From: Uranotaenia lowii
Lineage: Eukaryota > Arthropoda > Insecta > Diptera > Culicidae
Reading direction: 5' to 3'
Length of the DNA stretch: 64,000 bases
Assembly (NCBI RefSeq): GCF_029784155.1
Contig: NC_073692.1
Coordinates: 331,657,920 to 331,721,919 of the forward strand
The translations under genes and the position numbers were made by a program. Below the pieces are notes generated by a model that saw only the letters and a program-made list of their open reading frames with translations, was not told where the DNA came from and did no database searches. Positions 1 to 13,120 of the stretch are shown here, piece by piece (the stretch's first letter is position 1; every line of letters starts with the position of its first letter).

Positions 1-1320
1 AAAATTTGAAACTTTGAATTCAAATTTTGAGTCTAAGAATCCAGGATTAAGAGCCTGGAAATCAAAATTGAAAACTCAGATTTTTAATTTCAGAACTCAG
101 AATGCAGAAACCAGAAGAACTCGGAATCCAGAACTACTGAGTTTAGAACTTGGGGGCCTCAGAATGCAGAGCTTAAAATTAGAACTCAGAACTTAGAACA
201 GAGTTCAGAACTCACTGAATCCGGAATTTAGAACTCAGAGCTCAGATTTAAGAATTCAGACTCAATTCATTTGTGTCTCACTATTTGGAACTCAGAATTC
301 AGAATTCAGAACTCAAAACTTTAAATCGAAATCTCAGAACCCATAGTTAAAAACTCACATCTCCAAAATCAGAACTAAGATCTCAAAATTCGTAACATGT
401 AATTTATATTTAAATTACTAAAATCAGAACTCAAAATTTGAAACACAAAATTTACGTCTCAAATCTTAGAATGCCAGAACTCAGTATTCAGCACTTGAAG
501 GTCAAAACTTAAAATTTAGAACTCGGGGTCCTACCCTAAAAATCAGAAATTCTCAGTTCAAAACTTAGATCTCAAAATTCGTAGTTCAAAACTCATAGCT
601 TCGAACTCAAATTTCTGAACTCAGATTTCAGAACTGAGAAACCTCATCTCAGAACTTACGATGTATAACTCAGAGCTCAGTTTCGAGATCTCATAAATTG
701 AAACTTATAACGAACTAAGAATTAAGATCTCAGCACTCTTAATACTGAGTACCAACAACTTAGAACTCAAAACGTAGATCATGAAACTCAGAACTCTCAT
801 ATCTCAGAAAACAGAACTGAAAATTCGGATCCAAAATTCTGTGTTTCTGTGTTCTGCATGCAGAACTCTAAATTAAAAAAATAAAACTTAGAATTCAGAT
901 CTCAGTATTCTGAACCTAGAATTCAGAACTCAGAGCTCTTAATTCAAAATCCTGAATTCAGAATTTGAGAGTCAGAATTCAGACCCAAAATCTGTTTAGC
1001 GAAGATCCCAAAACTTCGTTAGTCAGATCCCAGAATTAGGAACTGAAAAATCAAAACTCAAATTTCTTAAGTGCGATTTAAGATTTTCAGATTCAAAAGT
1101 CAAAATCCAACTTAAAATTCAGAATTCCGAACTCATGATTCCGATATCAACATTCATAACACAGAATTTGAAGCTTGGAATTAAGAATTCTAAATTTAGA
1201 ACTCGGAACTTATTATTCAGAAGTCAGACCTAAAACCTTGAAACTCGGAACTTTGAATTCTGGACCCAAAATTTAGAAATCATTACTCAAAATTCAGACC
1301 AAAATTAATTTCTAGCTATC
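1..1320. repeat. Degenerate simple repeat, CAGAACTCA/CAGAATTCA type
   Basis: Almost the whole stretch is variations of short words such as CAGAACTCA, CAGAATTCA, AGATCTCA and AAAACTTAGA, with no fixed long period. It looks like a decayed short-period tandem repeat (about 6-9 bp unit) that begins before the window. Open frames inside it are repeat artefacts. Confidence 0.85.
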
Positions 1321-1439
1321 AAATCTTAATTTTACTTTCATGATTGAAATTTTTTTCAAGAGTCAGATTTCGAAATGCTCGTGTGCTTTATTCTAGTGCT
1401 CTGAAATTATTTTCGTGAGTTATTCCGTTAATTTTTATT

Positions 1440-4400
1440 CGTTTTCAAATCCAAAAAATTTAAAAATGGTGCAATAAATCTAGAAAGTATTGGTAGAAAC
1501 AAAAGGTGTCCATCAGTAAAAAAAAACTATCAATCAACATAGAAAACTATCGCAAAATTTATTAGCAAAAAAGTACTAAAATACAACAACCGAACTCTAC
1601 TTACAAAAAAAAACCAAGGAAACGAAATAACAAAACAAATAATTCTTCTCTACTCTTCCCACCTAACTATACACACTCTACTTAAAGGAGAGAAAAAATC
1701 ATTTGTGAACAAACGAAAATAGGAGAATAAAAACGAAGACATTGAACTAACTACAAATAAAGAAAGAAAGAAAAATCACAACATATGTACATGAACAAAG
1801 CAAAACAACAACCAAAAATATCCCCAATCGTTGAAAAAGTTTAAAAAGAAAGGTTTTCAGTTTCGATCGATTTTGATTGCAAAATACACTGCGAAAAAGC
1901 GGAAGGTGAAAAACGCTTCTTAGCTCTGCCAAATTTTTGTTGACTCGTTAACTAGGTTGAGCCGTTTCATTCGTTATTGGGATGAAATCGAATAAGAAAA
2001 ATCTTTAAAAACTAAGCCCAAAAAAAGAAGGCATTCGCCAAAAAAATTTAATAAAATCAGAAAAAATTGGGCTCCTAAAATTAAAAGTGGTTGATGGAAA
2101 AAATGAAACCCAAACAAGAAGAAACACACTGGAATAAACGACAATATTGAGGTTATGCATACATATCCATGTTTTGACGTTGTTCAGTTTTCGTCGCTCG
2201 GTTTTTTTAGTTGTTTGACAATGTCAACAATACGTTCTGATTTCATGTGATGATAATCACGATCTTTTTTTCCGGGTTATAAGTGTTTTCCGAAAACCCA
2301 AAGAAAATGTAGCAAAGAAACAGCAATTCGGAAAACAAACGCGCGCAAAACCGATAAAGTTTTGTTCTAGAGATATTTCGTTTTTGGAATACAAATATCA
2401 TTTCGAGATGAGTGTATTTGATGAGAAAATACCCGATAAAAATGAAACAAATATTTACTAAGCAGAAATGCAAACAGAAATTTAACTGCTCTAGAGTAAA
2501 TTTAGAAGTATCGTAAAATCTAATGGCAAAAAACACAGTACTTTAAATAAAAGTGAGTAGTGACGTAGTTGATATTTTAGCTAAATTTGACCGATTAGAG
2601 TTATTGAAAGTAAAAAAAGAAAACAACTAATCGATAGGAGAAAAAAGGCAGCAGCTATCGTGACAAATGACATAGTTGTAAGAAGCAGTAAGCTAGACTT
2701 GAATCTGTTGAATCCGTTTTGAGGATCGAGAGGCTTTGAGGTTTGAGGCAGTTTTTGAGGGTTTATCTCGAAAGCTATTTTAATCGGAACAGCCCCGAAA
2801 ATCGAAGAATAAGGGAAACGAGAGAATGTGAGCGAGATTGTAAAGATGCATCATTTTTAGAGCATGTCAAATTATATCCTAATATCCCCCTTTGAAGAAA
2901 AAAAAAAAGAGCAAGCATAAAAGTATTCATTCTAAATGTTTCCAAACAAAAACATATATTTAATGTATTAGAAAAAGGCAGAAACCACAAGCAGATACAA
3001 AGATCAATCCAATTCTCTAATCAGCGTAGTGATCAGCGAACCATTTTTTCTCCGAAATATACTGACCCACAACAGATGTAGCATTAAAAATTTGACTCTA
3101 GACTAAACAAACAACCAAACAAAACTAAAAACGAAAGAACGAAAATAGAGATAAAACAAACATCTATTCGTTAGACGAAGACCACCAACAACTGATGGAA
3201 AAACATAAACGAAACCAATGTGAAGAAAGAGAAAAAGAAACAAACCAAATACAATGGTATAGAGAGAGGCAAGTGTCAATTATTTATATAAATATGTGCC
3301 TATAGCGAAGAACACAAAAAACAACTTACGATAAAACCGTGAAATTTTAAGACAAACAAAAGATAAAATTACGTTAGCAAAGTGGAAAAAATCGCCCAGC
3401 AAAAAACCAAAACGAACACTAAACCAAAATCGCCAGTCCACACCGATACATCAAAAAAAAAATCTAAAAACGAAAGGTGCATGCAGAAAAAATAATTAGA
3501 ACAAATCAAGGATCGGTATGCCAATCAATAATCCCAGCCACAAAAAAAAACAAAATCGTTCAAGTTTTCGGTTCAAATTCCCTGTCCCACCATCCTCGAA
3601 ACGCTTTCTACTATGACGTGCAAAACCGTTTAGGTTGAACTTAAGACAAAATGTGATAAGGATGACCACAACATGATTTCACATTCATCGATTTTCCATC
3701 ACACGAGAAATCACAGAGAAGAGAGAAAAAAACATGCGATAATAATACGTTACCATATATTGTCTTATTTTTCGTTGTTCCTTTTTCAGAGGTTATGTGC
3801 CAAAACAAAAATGAAAACAAAACAAACCAAACCGATTGAATTGCGGAGAAGAAGATAAATCAAACCGGAAGCCAACTTGAACGTGCAAGTTTGCGAGTTG
3901 TCAATGATGAACAACGGAGTAAGAGAGTAAACACACAATTTTAAAAACCAATTACTAGCGACCAAAGTATTGAATAAAAAGCTTTTTTTAAAATTCAAAT
4001 ACAAAAATATTTGTTTGTTGCCTGAACTCCTGGTATAATTTTGCGTGTGATAAAATAACAAATAGTAACAAACAATCACAAACAAAACATAAACAAATTG
4101 CCCCAGACCACTTTACAGAGAGAAACACAAAATTTGGTATAAATCTTTTTTGGCTCGAATTCAAAAACAAACTCAAAAACATAGAACTAAAATACTCACT
4201 TCGGGGCTTTCATCACGCTTTCATGCTGCAAATGGCGTCTGTTCACAATTTTCAGAGTGAGTTGCTCACATCAAACACACAAACACTCTCACAGACTCTC
4301 CAGCTTCCAATCAAAACAATCAACCAATCGAAACAAACCTACCAACATTCAAATGAGAACCAAAACAAACAAACAAGAAAAGGAGAAAAATCTAACGCAT

Positions 4401-6460
4401 TCGACAACGAAACTCTAGCATGTTTTCATATTTAAATTTATAGGCGAAAAATATCTAAAACGATTTATGAAAAAGAAAGAAGGTTAATGCTGTTTGTTTT
4501 ATTTGTCAATACGTAGTCAAAAGTTGTTGTTTATGGTTTGTTTACACTTGCCTGTATTCGTGAACTATTATTATCATTGATGCGTATCGTCAAACTACGA
4601 CTATCAAACTACACATCAAACATATTCATCATATTGTTTTAGCAAAAATGAAACGCTTGGCCTCAACTGGGCCGTCAAATCCCACAGAAAATACACAAAC
4701 ACATTGTTGTTAAAAATTTAGAAAAAAAACAAGACACGGATAACACGGAAGAAGAAGAAGAGCGAATGGGCACCACACTGAACTATCAGGAATCGTAAAC
4801 ATATTGAGAGACACATATGAAACATAAACACATTGACACTTTGCAGACACTCACACGTTCTTACAGAGACACGAGACACCTCTACACTGGAAAACAGGAA
4901 CAGAAACAACAAACAGAACAAATACAACAAGCAAAACTAACACGTGGCATTGAGATTGCATACAAAAAGCGGTGAGAAACAAGATGTTTAAGCTAATTAG
5001 AACCAAACATATCGTTTGCATAAAACATAAGCCAACCAAAAACCAACCAACAAACAAAACAACTACTCTACCTTTGCTAAGTAGAATCGAATCAAAACAA
5101 AAATAAAGTTCAATAACAAACACTTAACGATAACAACACCGATGCGAAACATATGGGAGCGTAGAAGAAAGGGCACGCACACGTTGGAACAATGTCGATT
5201 GTTTTCCATCCATGTGTGTGTGAGCGCGAATTCGTGCGAACCAATACGATGGAGAAGGTTGAACTTTAAAGGTAAACAAAACCATGTTGTTTTATTGTGG
5301 AAAAAATGCTGCTACCGTGAAAATTTTGCTTCTAGAGCAACACACAGAAATACTTATACCCAGTAAACGAATAAACAAAAAAAACCAATCAAGCAGAACA
5401 TGCTATTATACAGCCTAGAAATATGTCTTGTGAAACGATTATGACAAATGCAGCAAACAAAAAAACAGCTAATCAATTGTATAATTAAATGTCACTACAC
5501 TATATACTAAGGTGGGTTTGTCCCATTGATACATAATTATTACACTTTCAAGCCGGCATCAAGGCTGAGCAAATACAATTACACATCAACACACACCATA
5601 CATCACCTAATTAACATATACACAAACAAAATAAAGCCGAACAACACATCAATCAAAATACACCGACACACACAGAGACAGAGCCAGCTCTGGAAATCAA
5701 ATAAAGAAAAACAACAATCAACATCAAATTTGATTCGAGAATCCATAGCCAAACAACTTTCATTCTTCTTCACTCATTGAATAGAGCCACATAAAAAAGT
5801 TAGAAAAAAAACTAACAAACAAACTGCAAAATTATATATAAAAACAAACAAGTGAGGCATTTGACATCAAGAAACATTGCATCAGAATGTAGAGAGCAGA
5901 AGAAATAAAGGAAAGCAAATCATCTACTCTTGTAAGAATGAGACAAAGAAAATACAAAACAAACAAATACAACAGATGATGAAAAAAAAACAACAAAAAA
6001 ACTTGAAACTTTGAAAATTATATGCAAAAATACATGGAAAGAAAAAAAAATTACACTAAAAACATAGAAAACAAAAAAAAACCCTATCTATATATGGATT
6101 AATTGCTACATGTAAACAATACATTAATACACATATATACATTTAGACACTGAATAAACACAGAAAAAAACTTGTTTTCATCACGCTCCTCTCCTCCCCC
6201 GCACAACTACAGTCAACCAACCAATCAGTCAGCCAGTCAGTCAACCAATCAATATACAATGGTCTCCCTCCATCAGGAAAGCACTTCTACAACAATTTCT
6301 ACTACTCAAACTACTACTTCTATTTCTTCACTCACTAATACTGCCAACTGCTATCGCTACTACAAACAACGGATACTAAAGATTAAACCTTTTGTCAGTT
6401 ATTTTAAACATTACTTTGCGATTTTGAAAAGATTTTTTTCCAATCAGCATTGAACTTGAA
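1440..6460. other. A/C-rich, T-poor tract; possible long plus-strand 3' UTR
   Basis: About 5 kb in which the plus strand is dominated by A and C (runs of ACAAAC, CAAACCAAA, ACACA) and poor in T and G, unlike the balanced AT-rich DNA downstream. There is no long ORF on either strand. AATAAA hexamers lie at about 5630, 5904 and 6153. Very long A-rich 3' UTRs of neural genes in Diptera have this look, so a plus-strand 3' UTR is the best guess, but it could equally be a compositionally skewed intergenic tract. RNA-seq coverage would settle it. Confidence 0.35.
6211..6253. repeat. Short CAGT/CAAC/CAAT microsatellite
   Basis: Tetranucleotide-like run of AGTC, AACC and CAAT words (agtcaaccaaccaatcag and onward) near the downstream end of the A/C-rich tract. 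Confidence 0.7.
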
Positions 6461-6854
6461 ATAATTGATTGCAGTTTCTTTTAAAAATTGTTTTAATACG
6501 TTCAAGGTATTTCAAAACTTTATAAATCTCTTCAACATCAACAGGAAACACTGAGGATTTCTATATCAATCTTCAATACTACAAATAACTCTCATTACAT
6601 AAGTAACTGAAACAGTTGATTTTTTTTTGGAACGATATTATAATTTCACCTGATTTTCATGAGGGATGAAAATCCCGAAAAAAAAGGAAAAAAAACCTGA
6701 TTTTCAACTCATCCCTTTGATGAATAATCTGGAATTTCTGCCTGAATTTTTTCTTTATGAAATAATTCACAAAAAAAGGAATGAACTACAGCACTCGAGA
6801 AAATTCTTGATTGAATTACTTCTATTGATGTTATTGATTACATAAGAGGTCAGA

Positions 6855-8300
6855 TTTTGTAGAGATTACGATATAAAGACTTTTTTTTGTTAAATGTTTG
6901 TGTGAAAAAAAAAAACGCGAAAATTTGTTCGAAGAATGTCATTTTTTTGGGTTTTAAAATATTCTCACGCTATGCAAACGAAATTTCAATTTATGGAGCT
7001 TTCTGGAAAATACTCTAGCTACAACTTTTCCGAAGATGACAATATGATAAAAGTTGCAAAATAGTCATAACGTCCTATACTCAGCATTCTGTTTTTCATG
7101 AAAAGAAATGAGCTACACTGACAAAATCTCTGTTCAATTTTCAGAATATTATTTTTAATAAGAAAATCATTGATTTTAGAGTCTTTAAATGTTTGATAAA
7201 ATGATGGGCAAGAATAAATTAGGGTCACCAAAAATGTATAGTCACCAGATGCAACGGTTTCGCAAAAATTAAACTAAAATTATGTGGAGCTGTCCTTTTT
7301 TACTTTAAAAGAATCGTTCAAATCTAATTTTGAATGAAGTTTGGGCACTTCTAATCGTGCAGCTTTTGGGCTCGAACAAACTCAGGCCATTTTGTAATGT
7401 AATGCTCAATTTAGCTATCTCATAATATTTTTTTATGCTTCAGCAATCAAAATAAAAAATAAAAAAAATTACCCAAGATTCAATCAAACCAACAGTTAAC
7501 AGATTATCATATTTCACTTTTTCGGAACAAGTCTTGTGAACTATTTTATGCGCTCCTGATAGAGGTAACGTGATTTTGCTGTAAAAAAATATGAAAGAAA
7601 AATCCTTACCGATAATTATGTCAGACTAAAGACGACTAACACTTTGGAGAAAATTATCGAATGGTGTAGTCATGTTTATGGGCCACCACTTTGGAGGCCT
7701 CAGACAAGGTGTATTGCTGTGAAAAAGGGCATGGATTTGTTCGATTCCAACAAGCTGCACGACTGGAAATGCCCAAACTTTTTTAATACAAAAATCCATT
7801 TGTACAATCAATTGAAAGTTGATATTTGCTCCCAATTAAAATGTTAAGAAGAAAAGACAAATCAACCTGATCTAAGTTTCAACTTTGCAAAATCCTGGAA
7901 TCAGGTGACTCTAAATTTCTGGCAGCCCAAATTTTATTTTTGTAATGATAGAGAATTTTATCTAGATCATTTCATCAGATAATTTCAAGACTCCAAAATC
8001 AATGAATATCTTGAAAAACTTGAAAGTGTTATTTTACACTTCTGAAAATTGGACGGAAAATCTACTGCTAGTTTTTTTTTTTCATTGAAAAAATCCTCAG
8101 TTTGGCACGTTATAAATTTTTTCTCGATACTCCTACCGATTTGTTGTCTTGGACAAGGTTGTAGCCAGAAAATTTTCCAGTAAGCTCCATATATTGAAGT
8201 TTTATTTGCATCGTTTGCAAAATATTTAAGAAAAACCAAAAAAGTGATTTTTTCAAAAGATATAATAAGCCGGATATCTTAATCTCGTTAATCGTCGTTC
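6855..8300. mobile_element. Long inverted-repeat element, unclassified
   Basis: Plus-strand sequence at about 6940-7200 is matched in reverse complement at about 7980-8245. Shared words include TGGAGCTT-CTGGAAAAT, GGCTACAAC/AGCTACAAC, and CATTGATTTT-GAGTCTT. Similarity appears to continue outward (to about 6855 and 8300) and inward (to about 7270 and 7890), so each arm may be 300-400 bp around a core of about 600 bp. The core has a 67-codon frame at 7644-7847 that I do not recognise. I could not define exact ends or a target duplication. A foldback or long-TIR DNA transposon is the likely class. Confidence 0.65.
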
Positions 8301-8752
8301 ATTTTGACTGAAAAGGAACTTTTTGAAATTCATAAAAAGTTTCAATTCAACACACCTTACTGGATAACTTATTCAACATACGAGAACTTTCAAGATTCAA
8401 GATGCCAGTTTAAAATTATAACTTTATATAACATAACAAATTGACTCATAACAAGCTGCTCGTTTCCACCTTCAACAACAGATCACAAAACTCAATCAAA
8501 CACCAAAAAAACTCAGCTGCAAAACAAACGCTTGAAAGAAACACTTCGTTGTCCATGTTCGCCCAGAAAAAATTTTCCTACTGAAATTATCTTCTTTAGA
8601 AATAGTACATGGTTTCCTCCAGAATGAAAATATGATGACATCTGTTTTCAAGGGTGGGTAAGTATGATTTTTGAAAGAAAGAAAAATTATTCAACGAACT
8701 TTTTTTTGTAATAGCTGTAGAAAATGGTGGCTCCAGAGAGTTTATTGTTTAA

Positions 8753-9667
8753 CCCTCATCCGCATTAGATTTCATTACCCTAATCAGCACTAGGAGTGTA
8801 AATTTGACACTACAAGCTCAAATCGTTATAACTTTTGGCGTGTTCGATCTAAACAAAACTTATATCAATAGAAACCTTGTAATGTCAAAAAAATATGTTT
8901 AGAACATAATATATAGCTAAAGCTACTAGTTTTCTCGTTTTTCAGCATGAAAGAAAAAAAATCCGAAAAACGTGCATCAGAAAAACTGCTGTAGTTCATA
9001 TATTACACGTCCAAAAAATATTTGCCTTATGCATATGAAAGCTGAAGTTAATGCCTACATCATGAAGCCAAGAAATATTTTTTTAATTTTTTTTTAATGA
9101 AATGGTCACAAAAAGTAAAAAAAAGTGGTCTGAAAAACATTTGTTTCATTCGATTGCTAGAAAATACTGTTTGAGCGATGGTACAGTTTTGGAAAAAATA
9201 TGACTACAAAATTTATTAAAATTGTAACAATTTGCTGTCTTTAGATTTGACAAAAATTGAATTTACTGGAATTTTTCAAAGTTCACTACTTTGCGCGATT
9301 TTTTTACAAATTGAAATTTCATCTGTTTTTGTGGTCCACCGTCAGGTTGTACCCGGATTATCAGTGCTTTTACTTTGTTTGGACCAATAAAAATTATATT
9401 CATTGGAAAGCAAATCTACATTCTAGTGAGGTGCAACAATTCACGCTGTGAGATTTCACAAAAATATGAAAATTATAAACGTAAAATCATTCCTGAATTT
9501 CTAGAACCACCAGCAGCACGTGAACTACTATCAACAGAAAATTTCTAACCAAGAAACGTACGACACGCATTTCTTCTCTCAGCTTGGCTCTCTGTCCCAA
9601 TCACCACCCACCGTACCTACTCGGAGAGCAAACAAACACATTTTGCTGGACGCGCTGCTTGTGGTTC
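8753..9667 (+). mobile_element. Interspersed repeat family R1, copy 1
   Basis: Begins TTAA-CCCTCATCCGCATTAG and aligns along most of its length with 27957-28811 (copy 2), including the blocks around GGAGTGT-AATTT-ACACT, CACGTCCAAAAAATATTTGC, and CCACCGTCAG-TTGTACCCGGATT. The 3' part has an inverted repeat (9504-9517 with 9654-9667, GAACCACcAGCAGC). The TTAA-CCC start is what piggyBac-type elements show, but I see no matching far end, so the class is inferred. Copy 1 keeps the right arm (9559-9652) of the 3' foldback only. Confidence 0.75.
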
Positions 9668-10331
9668 TTCGCACGCCGCGGCTTGTTCCGATCGGCCCGC
9701 TAAAGTGTTCCAACTGCCGCGCCCCGTTTAAATTAAGTTTTTTAGAACATTTGGAAAGTTTTGCCGGACATTTCAAATAGAACAATAACAGAAAAACGGC
9801 AACATAAAAAAGCAATGTTTGTTTTTTTGCCTGAGATTGAAAACCAACTTGAATTTGTTTTCTTTCAGGAAATCGCTAATTAAATAGTGTAGGAATCAGA
9901 AAATGTGAAATATTAAAATAATAGTTATTGATTTTCGAAAAAAAAATTATCAAAGTTCAAAGGTCAATGGGTCTCGCACGGTAACTGTGTTATGGTGAGA
10001 ATAATTTCACAGCTAATTATATCGATCAGCCGTTTTTGACTACGCATTTTCTGCTCAAATTCATCCAATGTGCTTCAACATCAGAAACTTTTCTGATTGC
10101 TATTGGTACTTCATCTAGTTCTACTTTGAAATTCTAGGATGTATGGTTTTCTGGGAAGAAATGGCTCCTGATACATTTCTCTGGAGCCATTGTAAATCCC
10201 AATGAATTTTCACTCTTTGATATTCTTATTTTTCTATTCATACTTGTTAATGCTATTTTTAGCACGACTCGGAACTGACTTATCGACTAGCTCCTATTAT
10301 GGTCCAGTTATAGATTTTCTTACTCAAGATT
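9668..10331. other. No gene seen; short GC-richer stretch then AT-rich DNA
   Basis: 9668-9735 is markedly GC-richer than its surroundings (CGCACGCCGCGGC, CTGCCGCGCCCC) and could be the outer edge of repeat R1. The rest is ordinary AT-rich sequence with no feature I can name. Confidence 0.5.
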
Positions 10332-10908
10332 TTAGAGTGGTGGGATTCGATACCTGGACGACTGGCTTATAATCCACACACTTTTGTCATTGGGCTTAAC
10401 GTCAGCCCATGTTATATTCTTGCCACTGTTGCCCCATGACATATAGGTCGAAAATTTTTCGATTGTCGCCTTCAAAGACTTTCTTTGGGTATCGATTAGT
10501 TTTCCAAATACCAGGAAAAATTCTTTTTCCCAAAATTCGTTCAATGGTACTGCTGACTAAGCGAAAATTTGAAAGTGGAAGAGAGTCGCTTTTGCTTGTT
10601 CGTTTGAGCAATTGTTTTTGTATCGGAGGTCAATTTCTAGCACCCTTTTTATGATACTGGCGATTCCACGTTTGAGATCCAGTAGCCAGGCCACCCGGTG
10701 CGGAAAGCGATTTAAAAATTCTTACAGTTTCACACCAAGTTTCACCCTGTAGAATAATACGGATTTGACGTTCGAGTTGAAGATTCGGATGTTCGTTCAT
10801 TGAGATATCTGACGTAACCGTCAGATGTTTCGAAGACTCGCAAATCTGCCCATACATATTTGATAAACGGTCTAATGTGCCATGAACACCAATGCGAGGA
10901 AAACGCAA
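10332..10908 (-). pseudogene. Unrecognised decayed coding fragment
   Basis: Minus-strand frames follow one another closely (10908-10630, 10611-10402 and 10544-10332), as if one reading frame had been broken by a stop and a frameshift. Composition is less AT-biased than the flanks. The first piece has a polar, Gln/Arg-rich middle (NLQLERQIRII) and the last ends SQSSRYRIPPL. I recognise no domain. It may be a mobile-element protein or an old host exon, or the frames may be chance. Confidence 0.25.
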
Positions 10909-11165
10909 AATAAATGTTTTAGCTATTTTTTTGCATCCTAATACTCAAAATAAAGTAGAATAATGTGCATAACAATCATTGTAGGTGGAGGGCATAGGCG
11001 GTTGAGTTAAATTGCAAATTTAGATAAAGAATTTATGAAAAAAAAAATTATTTCAATCACAGTAGCCACTTTATCAAATATAACGTGAACAAAAGATGAC
11101 AAATAGCTCTGAATCTGCCTGATGTGCATACGTTTTCAAATATTGCTGCGGTTCTCATCTACAAA

Positions 11166-11880
11166 ATGGCTTTAAATAATTTAAAAAACTATGGGAGCTC
11201 TAGTGAAAGCGAAAAGGAGGATGAAGTTAGTAGCAGATGCTTTCCAGGGCATAAGAGGACGAAAAAGGAAGAAACTGCGTTGGAAATTAAACGAGTGAGA
11301 CGCTTGAAGCATCCGATGCTGCCTGGCTGCTCAAGCTGCCTTTCGACTGCCATTCTAAAATTGATAAGGATTCGCGCTATCGGATCAATGAAGTTTATTG
11401 GGAGAAAACGCAGGCAGAACAAAAAGAATTTATTCAGAAATGTGTCCTCCTTGTAGAAATCAAATGGCGACGAAAGCGGCCCGACAGTTACAGGAATTCT
11501 TTCAATACATCATGCACATTAAACAATTTATCAAATATATTGCACATTAGACAAACTTTCTTTCGGGTTATATGCCTCCACCAATGAATTTTTTGAAAAA
11601 TGAATGAAGTACGGATATTATAAAGATTATAAGCTATCAAATGGCACAATTTTTTTCTATTTTGAATAAAAAAAGGCATATTAGACCGTTTATCAAATAT
11701 GGGCAGAAATGCAAATCAGGCCTTTTTTATCCGGGGTTTGATGTTTTTCTTGATACCCACCATCAGGCGTTATCTGACAACCAAGACACTGGAAGCACAC
11801 AATTTTCTAAACATGTTACCCAGCTACAAAAAATTGGGAGGATCTTTATAAATTTCCATCGACTTGGTCTTTCCGACAAT
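11166..11880 (+). pseudogene. Relic of a mobile-element-type protein, N-terminal part
   Basis: A start at 11166 opens an acidic, serine-rich N-terminus (SSSESEKEDE). After a frameshift near 11315 the frame continues with a Cys/Lys pattern and then DKDSRYRINEVYWEKTQ and QKEFIQKC, ending at a stop near 11584. The arrangement K-I-x(4)-R-x(2)-I-x(3)-YW-x(6)-Q-x(2)-F resembles the N-terminal region of a large insect group of proteins derived from mobile elements; that link is from memory and weak. Broken frames continue to 11880, where a TIR element interrupts, and may resume at 13121-13310. It is not functional as it stands. Confidence 0.35.
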
Positions 11881-13120
11881 GGCCCTTATTCTGCGCCGCG
11901 CATGAGGTGACGATTGTCACCTCACCTCGAGTCACCGTGAGATTTGTCACCTTATTCCCGGAGTCTGTGTGGGTGAAGTGACAGGTGCTCATTTGTCGGT
12001 GAGTGACCAAATGAACTTATGTGTCTAACCGGCTTGGTTTGTTTTGTTTTGTAAGCGCTTTCAAACTTTTAAATTAGTTTTTAATTCAACTAGTAAGATT
12101 TTCGGTTCGGAAAAGGCTACCGTCGAATTGCACGATCTAAGCAAGGCATTCAAGCTAGATAAGAAGTTCAGAAGTGCAGCGGATGGTGTGAAAACATAAC
12201 CATGTAGTTGGCTGATACGATGATACCCAGAGGAAAATATGCAAAACGAATGCAGGAGTCGTCGGCTGCTGTCCCGAAAAACCGGTATTGTATTGTCCCT
12301 GGATAAGAAAGGATTTAACAACAAGTAAGTTTAAAAAAAAACAGAAATGATCCGAGCTAATCCGGATATATTTTTTTGCACTTTTCGTAGGGGTGAATTG
12401 AAGGTGGCAGGTTTTGTTAGCATAATGGAATGCCGCCGAAAATTGGAAGCAACCGGACAACCTATCGGCTATCAGATGCGATCCAGGAAACATGTTCGTC
12501 AGAAAGCCTCAGTTCCAGGCTTCTATGGATCCAACTGGAGATGGGCAAAACTGGAGATGATCACTCGTTGAAAGGATTATATTATCATCAACACCTTCAT
12601 ACCAATATTGTGCTATTATTGTAAAATTTAAATTTGGATTTTGATTTCTAAAATAAATAACTTTATACATGCAGAAACAAACTTTAGATTTGGATTTGAA
12701 AATCAGCTCTTTAAATCATCTTCATTACAATCATCTTTTTACAAATCATCTTTTTCATTACAATTTTTTTTTCACGGGGTGAAAAAAATTGATTTTCTTT
12801 AAAAAGGTAAATAAGTTTATCTGGGTTTTCTAAAAATTGCCATTGTTGTCTGTGGTGAACTATTTAGAGCCTAACTAAGTTTGCTTTATGAAAAATTTTC
12901 ATTGAATTTCTATCTTGTCACCACCTGAAAAGGTACCGACAATTGTCACCTAAAATCGTCACCCGAATGCGACGATTCTCACCCACGGTGACTACGAGAA
13001 TAGGGTAAGAACTCACAAAGTTCATCCGAAGTGACAATCCTCACCTAAACCGACTACGGGAATAGAGTGACTTGGGTGACTCGACTATCGTCACGTCACT
13101 CGAGGCGCAGAATAAGGGCC
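11881..13120. mobile_element. TIR element with GTCAC-rich ends, 1240 bp
   Basis: The left end reads GGCCCTTATTCTGCGCC and the right end is its exact reverse complement, followed inward on both sides by many GTCAC/GTGAC subterminal motifs. Flanks read AAT on both sides (11878-11880 and 13121-13123), consistent with a 3-bp target duplication. A 3-bp duplication would suit a PIF/Harbinger-type element, though the usual target is TWA, so the class is tentative. The interior carries an apparent spliced ORF and a polyadenylation signal (separate entry). A related end with GGGGCTTATTCTGCG occurs at 13418. Confidence 0.8.
12239..12571 (+). CDS. Candidate two-exon ORF inside the TIR element
   Basis: An ATG at 12239, preceded in frame by a TGA, opens a frame that reaches a consensus donor (GTAAGT at 12325). 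A pyrimidine-rich tract ends in TAG at 12390, and reading from 12391 keeps the frame and runs to TGA at 12569-12571. The product would be about 90 residues and basic, with an Arg-rich start (CRSRRLLSRK) and a second exon containing GYQMRSRKHVRQKAS. AATAAA follows at 12652. Another frame at about 12113-12200 (KATVELHDLSKAF) suggests an earlier exon, now broken. It could be an element-encoded accessory protein, a captured host gene fragment, or chance. No family recognised. Confidence 0.35.

Noticed and set aside
1..1320. Coding or regulatory meaning of the CAGAACTCA words
   Set aside because: Pattern is a decayed simple repeat with no consistent frame or spacing.
7644..7847. Small gene in the core of the long inverted repeat
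   Set aside because: 67 codons without motif; both strands are open here, so chance cannot be excluded.
11189..11422. Minus-strand frame opposite the mobile-element relic
   Set aside because: Shadow of the plus-strand frame that carries the recognisable pattern.
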